DNA of 64,000 nucleotides from an uncultured Bartonella sp. (GTDB lineage Bacteria; Pseudomonadota; Alphaproteobacteria; Rhizobiales; Rhizobiaceae): NCBI RefSeq assembly GCF_945277285.1, contig NZ_CALYPR010000001.1, positions 1 to 64,000 of the forward strand, read 5' to 3'. Shown piece by piece: positions 54,629 to 64,000 of this stretch (position 1 is its first letter; each line of letters starts with the position of its first letter). The notes under the pieces were generated by a model. It saw only the letters and a program-made list of their open reading frames with translations, ran no database searches and was not told where the DNA came from. The position numbers and the translations under genes were made by a program.

Positions 54629-56638
54629 ATGACATCTTTAACAAAACAGAATACCGGTCGCGCTCAAAATCACAAAGCGGCATCAGATGAAGATCATCAT
54701 ATAACAACGGTTACGCCGGATATTGACTGGGATAACGGAAATTTCAGCAATAATGATCTGAAGTTGACCGGCGCTCCACTCATTCAGGAATTTGTCAAGA
54801 ACTTGCCGAACAAGCCGGGCGTTTACCGGATGTTCGATAAAGAGGGCAATGTTTTATACGTTGGCAAAGCGCGGAATTTGAAAAAACGTGTCTCGAACTA
54901 TGCCCGCGGGCATGGACACAATAACCGCATTGCGCGCATGATACGTGCGACCCATTATATGGAATTTGTGGTCACCAGCACAGAAACCGAAGCCCTGCTT
55001 CTTGAGGCCAATCTTATCAAGCGTTTGCGTCCACGTTTCAATGTGCTTTTGCGGGATGACAAAAGCTTTCCTTATATTATTATCACGCGTGACACACGTG
55101 CTCCGGCGATTTACAAACACCGCGGTGCCCGTTCACGTAAGGGCGATTATTTTGGCCCCTTTGCCTCGGCTGGTGCCGTAACGCGCACCATTAATGCCAT
55201 GCAAAGAGCTTTTTTGCTCAGAACTTGCACAGATTCGGTCATGGAATCGCGCACCAGACCTTGTCTGCTCTATCAGATCAAACGGTGTTCGGCCCCCTGT
55301 ACTTATGAAATCAGCGATGCCGATTATATGAAACTTGTCGATGAAGCAGAGGCTTTCCTTTCCGGTAAAAGTCAGGCTATTCAGGATAATATGGCAAAAA
55401 TTATGCGTGAGGCCGCCGACACACTCGACTTTGAAAGGGCAGCCGTCTATCGCGATCGGCTATCAGCTTTGTCACATATCCAGGGGCATCAGGAAATCAA
55501 CCCGCAAACAATAGATGAAGCCGATGTTTTTGCGATAGCCCAACAAGGCGGCATGACCTGTATTCAGGTTTTCTTTTTCAGAACCGGACAAAACTGGGGA
55601 AACCGTTCCTATTTCCCGAAGGCTGACCCTTCGATTTCTACAAGTGAAGTTCTGGGTGCTTTTCTTGCCCAGTTTTACGATGACAAACCGGTGCCAAAAC
55701 TCATTCTGCTTTCGGAGCACGTTGAAGAAGAAGAGCTGTTGACCAGCGCTCTTTCGGAAAAAGCCGGACGGAAAGTAACCATTTCTGTGCCCCAAAGGGG
55801 TGAACGCAAAGCGCTGGCTGAACATGCTCTCACCAATGCCCGTGAGGCTTTGGGACGCAGGCTTGCCGAAACCTCGACTCAAGACAAATTGTTACAGGCC
55901 GTTGCCGAAACTTTCGGTCTCAAGAAAGTTCCGCGCCGTATCGAGGTCTATGATAATTCCCATATTATGGGCACCAATGCAGTTGGCGGAATGATTGTTG
56001 CGGGACGCGATGGTTTTATCAAAAATCAATATCGGAAATTCAACATCCGCTCGACCGACATCACTCCGGGTGATGATTTTGGGATGATGAAAGAGGTTAT
56101 CGACCGGCGTTTCAAACGGCTTATCAAAGATCATGGCTTGTCTGCGCCGCGAGGTGATGATGCTGACAATGACGACAGTTTTCCGGCATGGCCCGATATT
56201 ATTCTGATTGATGGTGGTGAGGGGCAAATGACTGTCGTCCATCAGATGCTTAAAGAACTTGGTATTGATGATGTTGTCACCGCGATTGGTGTTGCCAAGG
56301 GTGTCGATCGCGAAGCCGGACGTGAGCGATTCTTTATTTCCGGTCGTGCACCTTTCATGCTGCCACCCCGAGATCCGGTACTTTATTTTCTTGAAAGGCT
56401 ACGTGATGAAGCACATCGCTTTGCCATTGGTACCCATCGTATAAAACGCAAGAAAGAAATGATGAAGAATCCTCTTGATGAAGTGGAAGGGATAGGCCCT
56501 GCTCGAAAACGTGCCTTGCTTGGCCATTTTGGTACCGCAAAAGCCGTTGCCGGTGCAGCTGTTGAGGATCTCATGAAAGTTGAGGGCATATCAGCCACAA
56601 CTGCACAACAAATTCACGATCATTTTAATGAAAGATAA
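54629..56638 (+). CDS. uvrC: Excinuclease ABC subunit C
   Basis: GIY-YIG-like N-terminus ([32 protein letters not shown]), UvrC RNase H-like domain, HhH C-terminus. Start trimmed. Confidence 0.97.
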   Translation: MTSLTKQNTGRAQNHKAASDEDHHITTVTPDIDWDNGNFSNNDLKLTGAPLIQEFVKNLPNKPGVYRMFDKEGNVLYVGKARNLKKRVSNYARGHGHNNRIARMIRATHYMEFVVTSTETEALLLEANLIKRLRPRFNVLLRDDKSFPYIIITRDTRAPAIYKHRGARSRKGDYFGPFASAGAVTRTINAMQRAFLLRTCTDSVMESRTRPCLLYQIKRCSAPCTYEISDADYMKLVDEAEAFLSGKSQAIQDNMAKIMREAADTLDFERAAVYRDRLSALSHIQGHQEINPQTIDEADVFAIAQQGGMTCIQVFFFRTGQNWGNRSYFPKADPSISTSEVLGAFLAQFYDDKPVPKLILLSEHVEEEELLTSALSEKAGRKVTISVPQRGERKALAEHALTNAREALGRRLAETSTQDKLLQAVAETFGLKKVPRRIEVYDNSHIMGTNAVGGMIVAGRDGFIKNQYRKFNIRSTDITPGDDFGMMKEVIDRRFKRLIKDHGLSAPRGDDADNDDSFPAWPDIILIDGGEGQMTVVHQMLKELGIDDVVTAIGVAKGVDREAGRERFFISGRAPFMLPPRDPVLYFLERLRDEAHRFAIGTHRIKRKKEMMKNPLDEVEGIGPARKRALLGHFGTAKAVAGAAVEDLMKVEGISATTAQQIHDHFNER

Positions 56639-56689
56639 TACTTGTCTCTATTCATTCTATTGCTAGTTTATATATGATATGAATCGCCC

Positions 56690-56719
56690 TTACACTCCTT
56701 TTTTTCGGAGAGAGTGTAA
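56690..56719. repeat. Inverted repeat in the uvrC-pgsA intergenic region
   Basis: TTACACTC...GAGTGTAA, with CTCC/GGAG as an alternative inner pairing. Confidence 0.6.
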
Positions 56720-56802
56720 TGGTTGCTTCTAGAATTGGATTTTTGGCCGCTTTTTAGATTTCGAGGCGGTCGAAAGACGTTAAAAGGACTGATTACGGCA
56801 TA

Positions 56803-57384
56803 ATGAAAAAACATACATTGTCACTGCCAAACATCCTTACGTATGCCCGCATTGCAGCCGTACCGCTTGTTGTTCTTTGTTTTTTTGTGGAAGGACGTTT
56901 GCAGTCAACGGATGCTGCGCGTTGGTCGGCGGTTGCGATTTTTGTTGTCGCCTCGATTACTGATTTCTTTGACGGTTATCTTGCCCGTATCTGGAAACAG
57001 ACATCCAATATCGGTCGTATGCTCGACCCCATTGCTGACAAACTGCTGGTGTCGGCCTGTCTGTTGTTGCTTGCTGCTGATGGCACAATTGCCGGTTGGG
57101 CATTGTGGGCGGCTATTATCATTCTGTGCCGCGAGATTCTTGTTTCGGGTTTGCGCGAATATCTGGCATCGCTCAAAGTCAGCGTGCCGGTATCGCGGTT
57201 GGCAAAATGGAAAACCACTGTGCAAATGTTTTCTATTGTGTTTTTGCTTGCTGGCCCTGCCGGCAATAAAGTCATTCCTTATGCTACAGAATTTGGTCTT
57301 GTTATGTTGTGGGTCGCCGCTATTCTAACTTTATGGACTGGTTGGGATTATTTCCGGGCAGGCCTCAAACATGTCATTGATTAA
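56803..57384 (+). CDS. pgsA: CDP-diacylglycerol--glycerol-3-phosphate 3-phosphatidyltransferase
   Basis: 193 aa; CDP-alcohol phosphatidyltransferase motif DFFDGYLAR...GRMLDPIADKLL. Confidence 0.95.
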   Translation: MKKHTLSLPNILTYARIAAVPLVVLCFFVEGRLQSTDAARWSAVAIFVVASITDFFDGYLARIWKQTSNIGRMLDPIADKLLVSACLLLLAADGTIAGWALWAAIIILCREILVSGLREYLASLKVSVPVSRLAKWKTTVQMFSIVFLLAGPAGNKVIPYATEFGLVMLWVAAILTLWTGWDYFRAGLKHVID

Positions 57385-57393
57385 AGGACACAC

Positions 57394-57645
57394 ATGAAAT
57401 TACGTTATTTTGCTTGGGTTCGCGAACGAATAGGCCGCGAGGAAGAAGAAATTGATTTACCGCCAAACATCAAAACTGTTGAGGATCTCATATCCTACCT
57501 CAAAACTTTGGGCGAAAATTATGCTTACGCTTTAGAACAACCCGACCTGATTCGCGTTGCCGTAGACGAAGAACATGTTGACCATGATAGCCTTTTAAGA
57601 AATCCGCATGAAATTGCGCTTTTTCCGCCAATGACCGGTGGTTGA
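57394..57645 (+). CDS. moaD: Molybdopterin synthase sulfur carrier subunit
   Basis: 83 aa; ends ALFPPMTGG (C-terminal GG). Confidence 0.94.
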   Translation: MKLRYFAWVRERIGREEEEIDLPPNIKTVEDLISYLKTLGENYAYALEQPDLIRVAVDEEHVDHDSLLRNPHEIALFPPMTGG

Positions 57646-57649
57646 AACA

Positions 57650-58126
57650 ATGAATTATAGAATCCTTGTCCAGTCAGATGATTTTAATATGAGCTCAGAA
57701 GTTGACCGAATCCGGGGGCTTGATCCGGCAATTGGCGGTATTGTCGCCTTCTGTGGCGTATGCCGAAGCGAAGGCGGGCGTCTTTCTGCTCTTGAAATAG
57801 AACATTATCCCGGAATGGCTGAAAAGCGCATCAGAAATATTATTGACGATGCAGCGAGCCGTTGGACATTAAACGGTGTCACTGTTATTCACCGCTATGG
57901 AAAAATCAAAGTTGGTGATCAGATCGTTCTGGTGATCACCGCCTCCCCTCATCGCAGAGAGGCCTTTGATGCAGCTAATTTTATTATGGACTTTTTGAAA
58001 ACCGAAGCACCGTTCTGGAAAAAGGAACACCTGTCGGATGGTACCCCCATGGATTGGGTAGAGGCGAAAAAGGTCGATATCAACGACAAGAATAATTGGC
58101 AAAAAAAAGTTTCTCACAAAAAATAA
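57650..58126 (+). CDS. moaE: Molybdopterin synthase catalytic subunit
   Basis: GGIVAFCGVCRSEGGRLSALEIEHYPGMAEK; start trimmed to MNYRILVQ. Confidence 0.94.
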   Translation: MNYRILVQSDDFNMSSEVDRIRGLDPAIGGIVAFCGVCRSEGGRLSALEIEHYPGMAEKRIRNIIDDAASRWTLNGVTVIHRYGKIKVGDQIVLVITASPHRREAFDAANFIMDFLKTEAPFWKKEHLSDGTPMDWVEAKKVDINDKNNWQKKVSHKK

Positions 58127-58358
58127 AAGGGTTGGTACTCAAGCGCAAAAAATTTCCCGCCATTAAAAAAGATAATCCATGTAATATCTTTCCGTCATTG
58201 AAAGTTTTGGCGGCAATTTTTTGACTATGCCTTATTTTCTCCAGAAAAAAAGTAATAGATGGGATAGTGTTCTTAAAAACTCGGTTATCAATCGTTGTGT
58301 TTCGTTCAACAGCAGTGGTGACCGGTTAGGTATCTTTACACAATAAGGGTAATATCTT

Positions 58359-59213
58359 TTGATGAATCGGAATATCTTTGCGGCTGTAACATTTGCAGCA
58401 ACATCACTGGTCGGAGTTTCTCTCCTCGCTATTCCGGCTTTTTTCATTAATACAGCGGAATTCGCCTATAGTGCGATAAAAACCGAATCCATTCATGGCG
58501 ATGTTACCTATCTGCAACGTATTGCACTTCCACGACATGCTTATCTGGTTGTGCAACTTGTAGATGTTACCAATCCTAATGGACCATTTCCTGTTGTTGC
58601 TGAAGTTTCCCAACAAGCGGATGGTTCGGTACCTATGAAATTCGAGCTGCCGCTCGAACATGCCAATATTGATCCCGATCATAGATATGCCCTGCAAGCG
58701 CGTATTGCTGTTGGAGATATCCTGTGGTTTGTCAGTGATCAGAGAACCCCGATCAATCCGACAAGTCAGAATGATCATTATGAGCTTGTTCTCGGTATGG
58801 TCAATCAAACAACCACAATTCAAAAACCGATTTCAACCATCATTACCGGACGCGAATGGAAAGTGGAAGACATGTTCGGAGCGGGAATTATCGACGATTC
58901 CCACATTACTGTTTCGGTTGAAGCAAAATCGGAAGAAAAAAAAGCCGACGGTTTTCCAAAATATCGTGTGAGTGGCAGCGGTGGCTGTAATCATTATACA
59001 ACATCAGTTTTTATTGATAAAGACAAGGATGTCATAGTGTTTGATCCGCCAGCCATGACATTTATGGCTTGTGCAGAAGCCATTTCACAACAAGAAAACC
59101 GTTTCATTGAAATGCTTGCCAAAGCGAAGTCCTACATGTTTGATGATCTGGGTCGCCTTATTCTGAAAGACGATACAGGCAATTATGTAGCTCGTCTTGT
59201 ACCAGATTTATAA
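58359..59213 (+). CDS. YbaY-like plus META-domain exported protein
   Basis: 284 aa; signal-like N-terminus; YbaY/pilotin-like region (GDVTYLQRIALPRHAYLVVQLVDV) followed by a META-like region (GREWKVEDM...SGSGGCNHYTT...PPAMTFMACAEAI). Confidence 0.75.
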   Translation: MMNRNIFAAVTFAATSLVGVSLLAIPAFFINTAEFAYSAIKTESIHGDVTYLQRIALPRHAYLVVQLVDVTNPNGPFPVVAEVSQQADGSVPMKFELPLEHANIDPDHRYALQARIAVGDILWFVSDQRTPINPTSQNDHYELVLGMVNQTTTIQKPISTIITGREWKVEDMFGAGIIDDSHITVSVEAKSEEKKADGFPKYRVSGSGGCNHYTTSVFIDKDKDVIVFDPPAMTFMACAEAISQQENRFIEMLAKAKSYMFDDLGRLILKDDTGNYVARLVPDL

Positions 59214-59294
59214 TTGGATCTTTTGAAGAAATTTCAAACTGATTTCGGGTAATTTTTTGCCTTGTAGAGGATCAGATAAAACCTGCATAAAAAT

Positions 59295-59319
59295 AAAACC
59301 CGGCAAAAAACCGGGTTTT
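59295..59319. terminator. Rho-independent terminator (convergent META-protein gene / ndk)
   Basis: AAAACCCGG-caaaaaa-CCGGGTTTT. Confidence 0.88.
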
Positions 59320-59345
59320 AAAATTATTAAAAGTTAAAGCACCAT

Positions 59346-59768
59346 TCAACCGACAATTTCTGTGCCCGAAAACCAGTAGGCAATTTCTTCCTTGGCGGTT
59401 GCAGGCGAATCCGAACCGTGAACGGAATTTTCGCCAATCGACAAAGCAAATGTCTTGCGGATTGTCCCTTCGGCAGCATCTGCCGGATTGGTTGCACCCA
59501 TAATTTCGCGGTTCTTCGCGATAGCGTTTTCACCTTCAAGTACTTGAACTACTGTCGGACCGGATGACATAAATTCGGTCAATTCACTAAAAAACGGGCG
59601 ATCTTTATGAACAACGTAAAAGCCTTCCGCTTCACGCAAGCTCATCCATACACGCTTGGAAGCGACAACGCGAAGTCCGGCATCTTCAAGCATTTTTGTA
59701 ATAGCACCGGTAAGATTACGACGTGTTGCATCAGGTTTTATCATAGAAAAAGTGCGTTCTATAGCCAT
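59346..59768 (-). CDS. ndk: Nucleoside-diphosphate kinase
   Basis: 140 aa; [23 protein letters not shown]; active-site region NSVHGSDSP. Confidence 0.97.
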   Translation of the reverse strand: MAIERTFSMIKPDATRRNLTGAITKMLEDAGLRVVASKRVWMSLREAEGFYVVHKDRPFFSELTEFMSSGPTVVQVLEGENAIAKNREIMGATNPADAAEGTIRKTFALSIGENSVHGSDSPATAKEEIAYWFSGTEIVG

Positions 59769-59822
59769 GTTACCACCTTCATAAATAAAATTTCAGTTGC
59801 GTCTCTATAAACGGATAACAAG

Positions 59823-59853
59823 TTTTTGCCAAGCAAAACCCATTTGGCAAAAA
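59823..59853. repeat. Perfect 10-nt inverted repeat between divergent ndk and the ABC-F gene
   Basis: TTTTTGCCAA-N11-TTGGCAAAAA. Confidence 0.8.
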
Positions 59854-59998
59854 AGCGGTTTTTTTAGAACGATTAACATCAGCTTCCGATAAAACTCACA
59901 AATGGAACATGTGTTTGAAATTCACCACTACAATTAAAGTCTGAAGAAACGCGATTTCTCTTGCACTTCACATCAAAGCCATGCAAAAGCCTGAGATT

Positions 59999-61885
59999 AT
60001 GTTGATTTTAAATGATATCACTGTCCGCATGGCTGGACGCTTGCTGATCGACCACGCAAGTGTCACTCTTCCAACCGGGTCGAAGACAGGCTTTGTCGGC
60101 CATAACGGAGCTGGCAAATCAACGCTTTTTCGTGTCATCATGGGCGATTTGGCACCCGAAACGGGTGATATCACAATTCCGAAAGACACACGAATTGGTC
60201 AGGTGGCGCAAGAAGCACCGGGAACCGAAGAATCTCTTATTTCCATTGTTCTTGCTGCCGACAAAGAACGTACGCAATTGCTTCACGAAGCCGAAACGGC
60301 CACAGACCCGATGCGTATTGCGGCAATTCATACCCGTTTGAGCGACATTAATGCCCATTCAGCCGAAGCACGTGCTGGCAGTATCTTGTCCGGATTGGGG
60401 TTTGACTCGAAAGCACAATTGAGGCCCGCTTCATCTTTTTCTGGTGGCTGGCGAATGCGTATTGCACTTGCTGCCGTCCTATTTTCTGAACCCGATCTTC
60501 TTTTGCTTGACGAGCCGACAAATTATCTCGATCTTGAAGGCACGCTGTGGCTTATTGAATATGTCCGTCGCTATCCCCACACCGTGATTGTCATTAGTCA
60601 TGACCGTGAACTTCTTAACAATGCGACAAACTCTATCCTGCATCTTGAAAACAAGAAATTGACACTATGGCGCGGAAATTATGACCAATTCGAACGCCAG
60701 CATGCTGAAACCCGCGAACTACAGCAAAAACAGGCTGAAAAGCAGGAAGCACACAGAAAACACATGGAATCCTTTGTCCAACGTTTTCGTGCCAAGGCCT
60801 CAAAAGCAAGGCAGGCGCAATCACGCTTAAAAGCACTGGAAAAACTAAAACCCATTACGGTCTGGCAAGATGAACATGTAGAACCATTTTCTTTCCCTAC
60901 AGCCGAAAAGCCTGCCGCATCACCAATTATTGCACTGTCAAAAGTCGACATCGGCTATGAGCCCGGAAAGCCGGTTCTAAAAGGGCTGGACCTGAGAATT
61001 GATAATGATGATAGAATTGCCCTTTTAGGCTCAAATGGCAATGGCAAATCGACATTGGCAAAATTGCTTGCCGGTCGCCTTGCTCCTCAAGCAGGGACCA
61101 TGACCGTTGCTCCCAATCTGAAAGTGGCTTTTTTTGCCCAACACCAACTTGATGATTTACGAGCAGAAGAAAATCCAATCGAACATGTGCGCCGACTAAT
61201 GCCACAACAGCCTGAATCAAAAATTCGTGCAGCTGTCGCCCGTATGGGGCTTTCAACTGAAAAAATGATGACGAAAGCCAAGGAACTATCGGGTGGTGAA
61301 AAAGCTCGCCTGCTCATGGGGCTTGCAACATTTGAAGGGCCAAACCTGCTTATTCTCGATGAACCAACAAACCATCTCGACATAGATAGTCGCGAGGCCC
61401 TTGTTATGGCACTCAATGATTTTGAAGGTGCAGTGATCCTTATTGCCCATGATCGCCACCTTATTGAAGCGACAATGGACAGACTTTGGCTGGTGCGTAA
61501 CGGAACCGTCCATCCTTACGACGGCGATATGGATGATTATCGCAGCGATATATTGGGGCTGGCAAAGCCAAAAGAAACGATAAAGCAGGGTAAACGGACT
61601 GCTCCTCAAAAATCGAAAAATGAACAACGTAAAGCAAATGCCGAAAAACGTGCAGAACTTGCACCACTCAAAAAACAAATATCTGATACAGAAGCGTTGA
61701 TTGAAAGATTACAAAAACTCATTGCGCGTCTCGACACAGCGCTTGCCGATCCTGATCTTTATTCAAAGACACCCGAAAAAGGAGCCGAATTGGCGAAAGA
61801 ACGTGCCGATGCGGCTAATCGGCTTGAAAATGCAGAAAGCCGGTGGCTCAAGATGAGTACCGATTATGAAGAGGCCATCTTGTAA
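59999..61885 (+). CDS. ABC-F family ATP-binding cassette protein
   Basis: Two Walker A motifs (GHNGAGKSTL, GSNGNGKSTL), two signature regions, linker, coiled-coil C-terminus, no TM domain. Start trimmed to MLILNDITVRM. Confidence 0.93.
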   Translation: MLILNDITVRMAGRLLIDHASVTLPTGSKTGFVGHNGAGKSTLFRVIMGDLAPETGDITIPKDTRIGQVAQEAPGTEESLISIVLAADKERTQLLHEAETATDPMRIAAIHTRLSDINAHSAEARAGSILSGLGFDSKAQLRPASSFSGGWRMRIALAAVLFSEPDLLLLDEPTNYLDLEGTLWLIEYVRRYPHTVIVISHDRELLNNATNSILHLENKKLTLWRGNYDQFERQHAETRELQQKQAEKQEAHRKHMESFVQRFRAKASKARQAQSRLKALEKLKPITVWQDEHVEPFSFPTAEKPAASPIIALSKVDIGYEPGKPVLKGLDLRIDNDDRIALLGSNGNGKSTLAKLLAGRLAPQAGTMTVAPNLKVAFFAQHQLDDLRAEENPIEHVRRLMPQQPESKIRAAVARMGLSTEKMMTKAKELSGGEKARLLMGLATFEGPNLLILDEPTNHLDIDSREALVMALNDFEGAVILIAHDRHLIEATMDRLWLVRNGTVHPYDGDMDDYRSDILGLAKPKETIKQGKRTAPQKSKNEQRKANAEKRAELAPLKKQISDTEALIERLQKLIARLDTALADPDLYSKTPEKGAELAKERADAANRLENAESRWLKMSTDYEEAIL

Positions 61886-62396
61886 AAAGATAAAACAGGC
61901 CAGCTCTCACCGTTAAACGCATAATTTTTTTTAAAATTTTTTTTGTGCACCGTCGAATTTTGTAAAGCACTGTTTTGACAGTTCTTTAGATTTTTGAGAA
62001 AAATGAATTATAATCATTTTTATAAAAAACGGAAAAGTTTAAAAGCCTTATTTTTGAAAAAAAGATTTTAAATCATAAACATCCATCCGGTTTATTAAAA
62101 CTTTCGTCTAACAAAACTTAGTTTTAGGCCCCTACTCTTCGTATCCTTTAAATGATCATTAAGCTTCTATGAAAGAAAACTCTCCTCCCCAAAAGCAATG
62201 CTTGTTTTTATAGATGAAGACCTTGCGACAAAGAAACCTGAGTTATCGGTTTATCTATTTTGATCAAAAGAAAGGAAATTCGTCATCACAACAATTTTAA
62301 ACTCAAACTGACTCGACAGATGAAAGAAATTTTTATAATCATACGAGGTTTTTTTTGTAATATCATTGCTAATAAGTGGGCGGAGACTTTTTATTC

Positions 62397-63686
62397 ATGT
62401 CATCTATAACGATTAAACAACACGCCGAGCAGAAAAATTCTATCGCACAGATTTTGCTTGCAAGTATGATTGGTACCACAATCGAGTTTTTCGATTTTTA
62501 TGTTTTTGCGACTGCCGCAGCGCTTATCTTCCCGGTGCTTTTTTTCCCGAAAGGTGACCCGACCGTTGCTCTTTTGAGCTCGTTTGCAATCTTTTCTGCA
62601 GCATTTTTCGCTCGCCCGTTAGGGTCAATCATATTCGGTCATTATGGGGATAAAGTCGGACGCAAAGTAACTTTAGTGGCCGCCCTTTTAACGATGGGTA
62701 TTTCGACAGTTCTCATCGGTTTTTTGCCAACTTATGAAACCATCGGCTGGTATGCACCGCTATTCCTTACAGTTTGCCGCTTCGGTCAGGGTCTTGGACT
62801 AGGCGGTGAATGGGGCGGCGCTGTTTTGCTAGCAACAGAAAATGCGCCAAAGGAAAAACGGGGGTGGTATGCCATGTTTCCGCAATTAGGTGCACCTATC
62901 GGACTTATTCTTTCCGCCTCAACTTTCTGGTGTATGTGGAATTTTTTAAGCGAAAGCCAGCGTTTTCAATGGGGCTGGCGCATTCCCTTCATTGCGTCGA
63001 TTATTCTGATTGTTATTGGTCTTTGGGTACGTCTTTCAATCAGCGAGACACCGGAATTCAAAAAAGCGATTGAGCGGGCCGAACGGGTCAAAGTGCCATT
63101 GTTCGATGTCTTTTTAAAATATCCACGGGCACTTTTTCTTGGCAGTTTTGCAGGCATGACAACATTCGTATTGTTTTACCTTTGTAGCGCCTATCTGTTG
63201 TCCTATTCAACCCACCATCTTAATCTCACTTTTGGTCAAGCCCTTGAAATACAAATGGTTGGTGCGATTTTTTTTGGTTTGCTCATTCCATTTTCCGGTA
63301 AAATTTCTGACCGCATTGGCCGACGTACTTTGATGATTTGGGTAACAATTTTTATTGGACTGTTTTCGTTTTTGATGCCCACTCTCCTTAATGGCGGTGT
63401 GCTTGGCGGTTTTATACTTTCCATCGTCGGTCTTGGTTTGATGGGACTGACTTATGGGCCGATTGGTGCTGCACTTGCTTCCCCTTTTCCAACAACAATC
63501 CGCTATACCGGTGCATCGATGACATTTAATCTTGCCGGAATTGTAGGTGCCTCTTTTGCCCCTTATATTGCCGAGATGCTCGTACAAAATTTCGGTACAG
63601 CCTATATCGGCTACTATTTATTATTATGCTCGTTTATTTCTTTAACCTGTTTTGTCGGCTTTACCGACAAGGAAATTTCTCACTGA
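62397..63686 (+). CDS. MFS transporter, metabolite:H+ symporter (MHS) type
   Basis: GTTIEFFDFYVFATAAALIFPVLFFP, GDKVGRKVTLVAALLTMGIST, GLGLGGEWGGAVLLATENAP. Start trimmed. Confidence 0.92.
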   Translation: MSSITIKQHAEQKNSIAQILLASMIGTTIEFFDFYVFATAAALIFPVLFFPKGDPTVALLSSFAIFSAAFFARPLGSIIFGHYGDKVGRKVTLVAALLTMGISTVLIGFLPTYETIGWYAPLFLTVCRFGQGLGLGGEWGGAVLLATENAPKEKRGWYAMFPQLGAPIGLILSASTFWCMWNFLSESQRFQWGWRIPFIASIILIVIGLWVRLSISETPEFKKAIERAERVKVPLFDVFLKYPRALFLGSFAGMTTFVLFYLCSAYLLSYSTHHLNLTFGQALEIQMVGAIFFGLLIPFSGKISDRIGRRTLMIWVTIFIGLFSFLMPTLLNGGVLGGFILSIVGLGLMGLTYGPIGAALASPFPTTIRYTGASMTFNLAGIVGASFAPYIAEMLVQNFGTAYIGYYLLLCSFISLTCFVGFTDKEISH

Positions 63687-63699
63687 CAGCGCATAACTA

Positions 63700-63999
63700 T
63701 CAAACAAGATAATATAAAAAAAATAAAAGTGGTGGCAGCAAAGCCGCCATTTTTGTTTTTGTCGTTATTTTACGTGGAATGAGTAGATAAAACACCAGCG
63801 CAAATAATATTGTAAAGACAACAAAGATAATGCGAGCGGTCAACCCAATATCTCGAATTTCAAAATTTCCCGATAAAATATGCGTTGCACCAAGCCATGA
63901 CGTGAAGAGAAAGCTGAAGAAACTTGCCCAGACAAGAATTAATATACGAGTAAAAATCATCGTCTTCGGTTTTTTCTGGCAGCTCGCCACATTGTCCAT
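63700..63999 (-). CDS. Small hypothetical membrane protein (may extend past window end)
   Basis: 99 aa with about three hydrophobic segments; putative start at the window edge. Confidence 0.5.
   Translation of the reverse strand: MDNVASCQKKPKTMIFTRILILVWASFFSFLFTSWLGATHILSGNFEIRDIGLTARIIFVVFTILFALVFYLLIPRKITTKTKMAALLPPLLFFLYYLV
63730..63755 (+). terminator. Terminator-like hairpin downstream of the MFS gene
   Basis: TGGTGGC-agcaaa-GCCGCCA followed by TTTTTGTTTTTG; overlaps the 3' end of the opposing ORF. Confidence 0.6.
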
Positions 64000-64000
64000 C

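Noticed and set aside
59863-59879. TTTAGAACGATTAACAT as a full ICE box upstream of the ABC-F gene
   Set aside because: Only the left half matches; the right half is degenerate, so it is not called as a separate operator.

Overview
The window is almost entirely chromosomal housekeeping sequence from an alphaproteobacterium of the Hyphomicrobiales/Rhizobiales. Gene content and order suggest a Bartonellaceae-like organism, but that is inference and no taxonomic search was run. Recognisable blocks are clpX(partial)-clpP; ntrY-ntrX-trkA plus a glycosyltransferase; rirA-ispDF-cinA; a ferric-reductase-like flavoprotein; coq10/ratA-lipA-lpd-GDSL-pdhC-pdhB-pdhA-ftsB; TM2 protein-eno-kdsA-pyrG; an L,D-transpeptidase, secG and tpiA; ppiD-trpD-trpC-moaC-moeA; squalene/phytoene synthase-Mth938-secDF-yajC; a DUF815 ATPase; an M23 peptidase, pcm, surE, serS, tatC, tatB and tatA; scpB-scpA-nagZ; a molybdopterin oxidoreductase; a second L,D-transpeptidase, rlmJ, an SDR protein, uvrC, pgsA, moaD, moaE, ndk, an ABC-F ATPase and an MHS-type MFS transporter. 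I found no rRNA, tRNA, CRISPR array, prophage or transposase. I also found no convincing undescribed multi-gene system. The observations most worth checking are: a near-consensus Irr/ICE-type operator just upstream of rirA; an EamA-family transporter interrupted by one in-frame TAG; a glutathione S-transferase pseudogene with several frameshifts; inverted repeats at the 5' ends of the ferric-reductase-like gene and between ndk and the ABC-F gene; an approximately 95% AT island between kdsA and pyrG; and several departures from the gene order I would expect.
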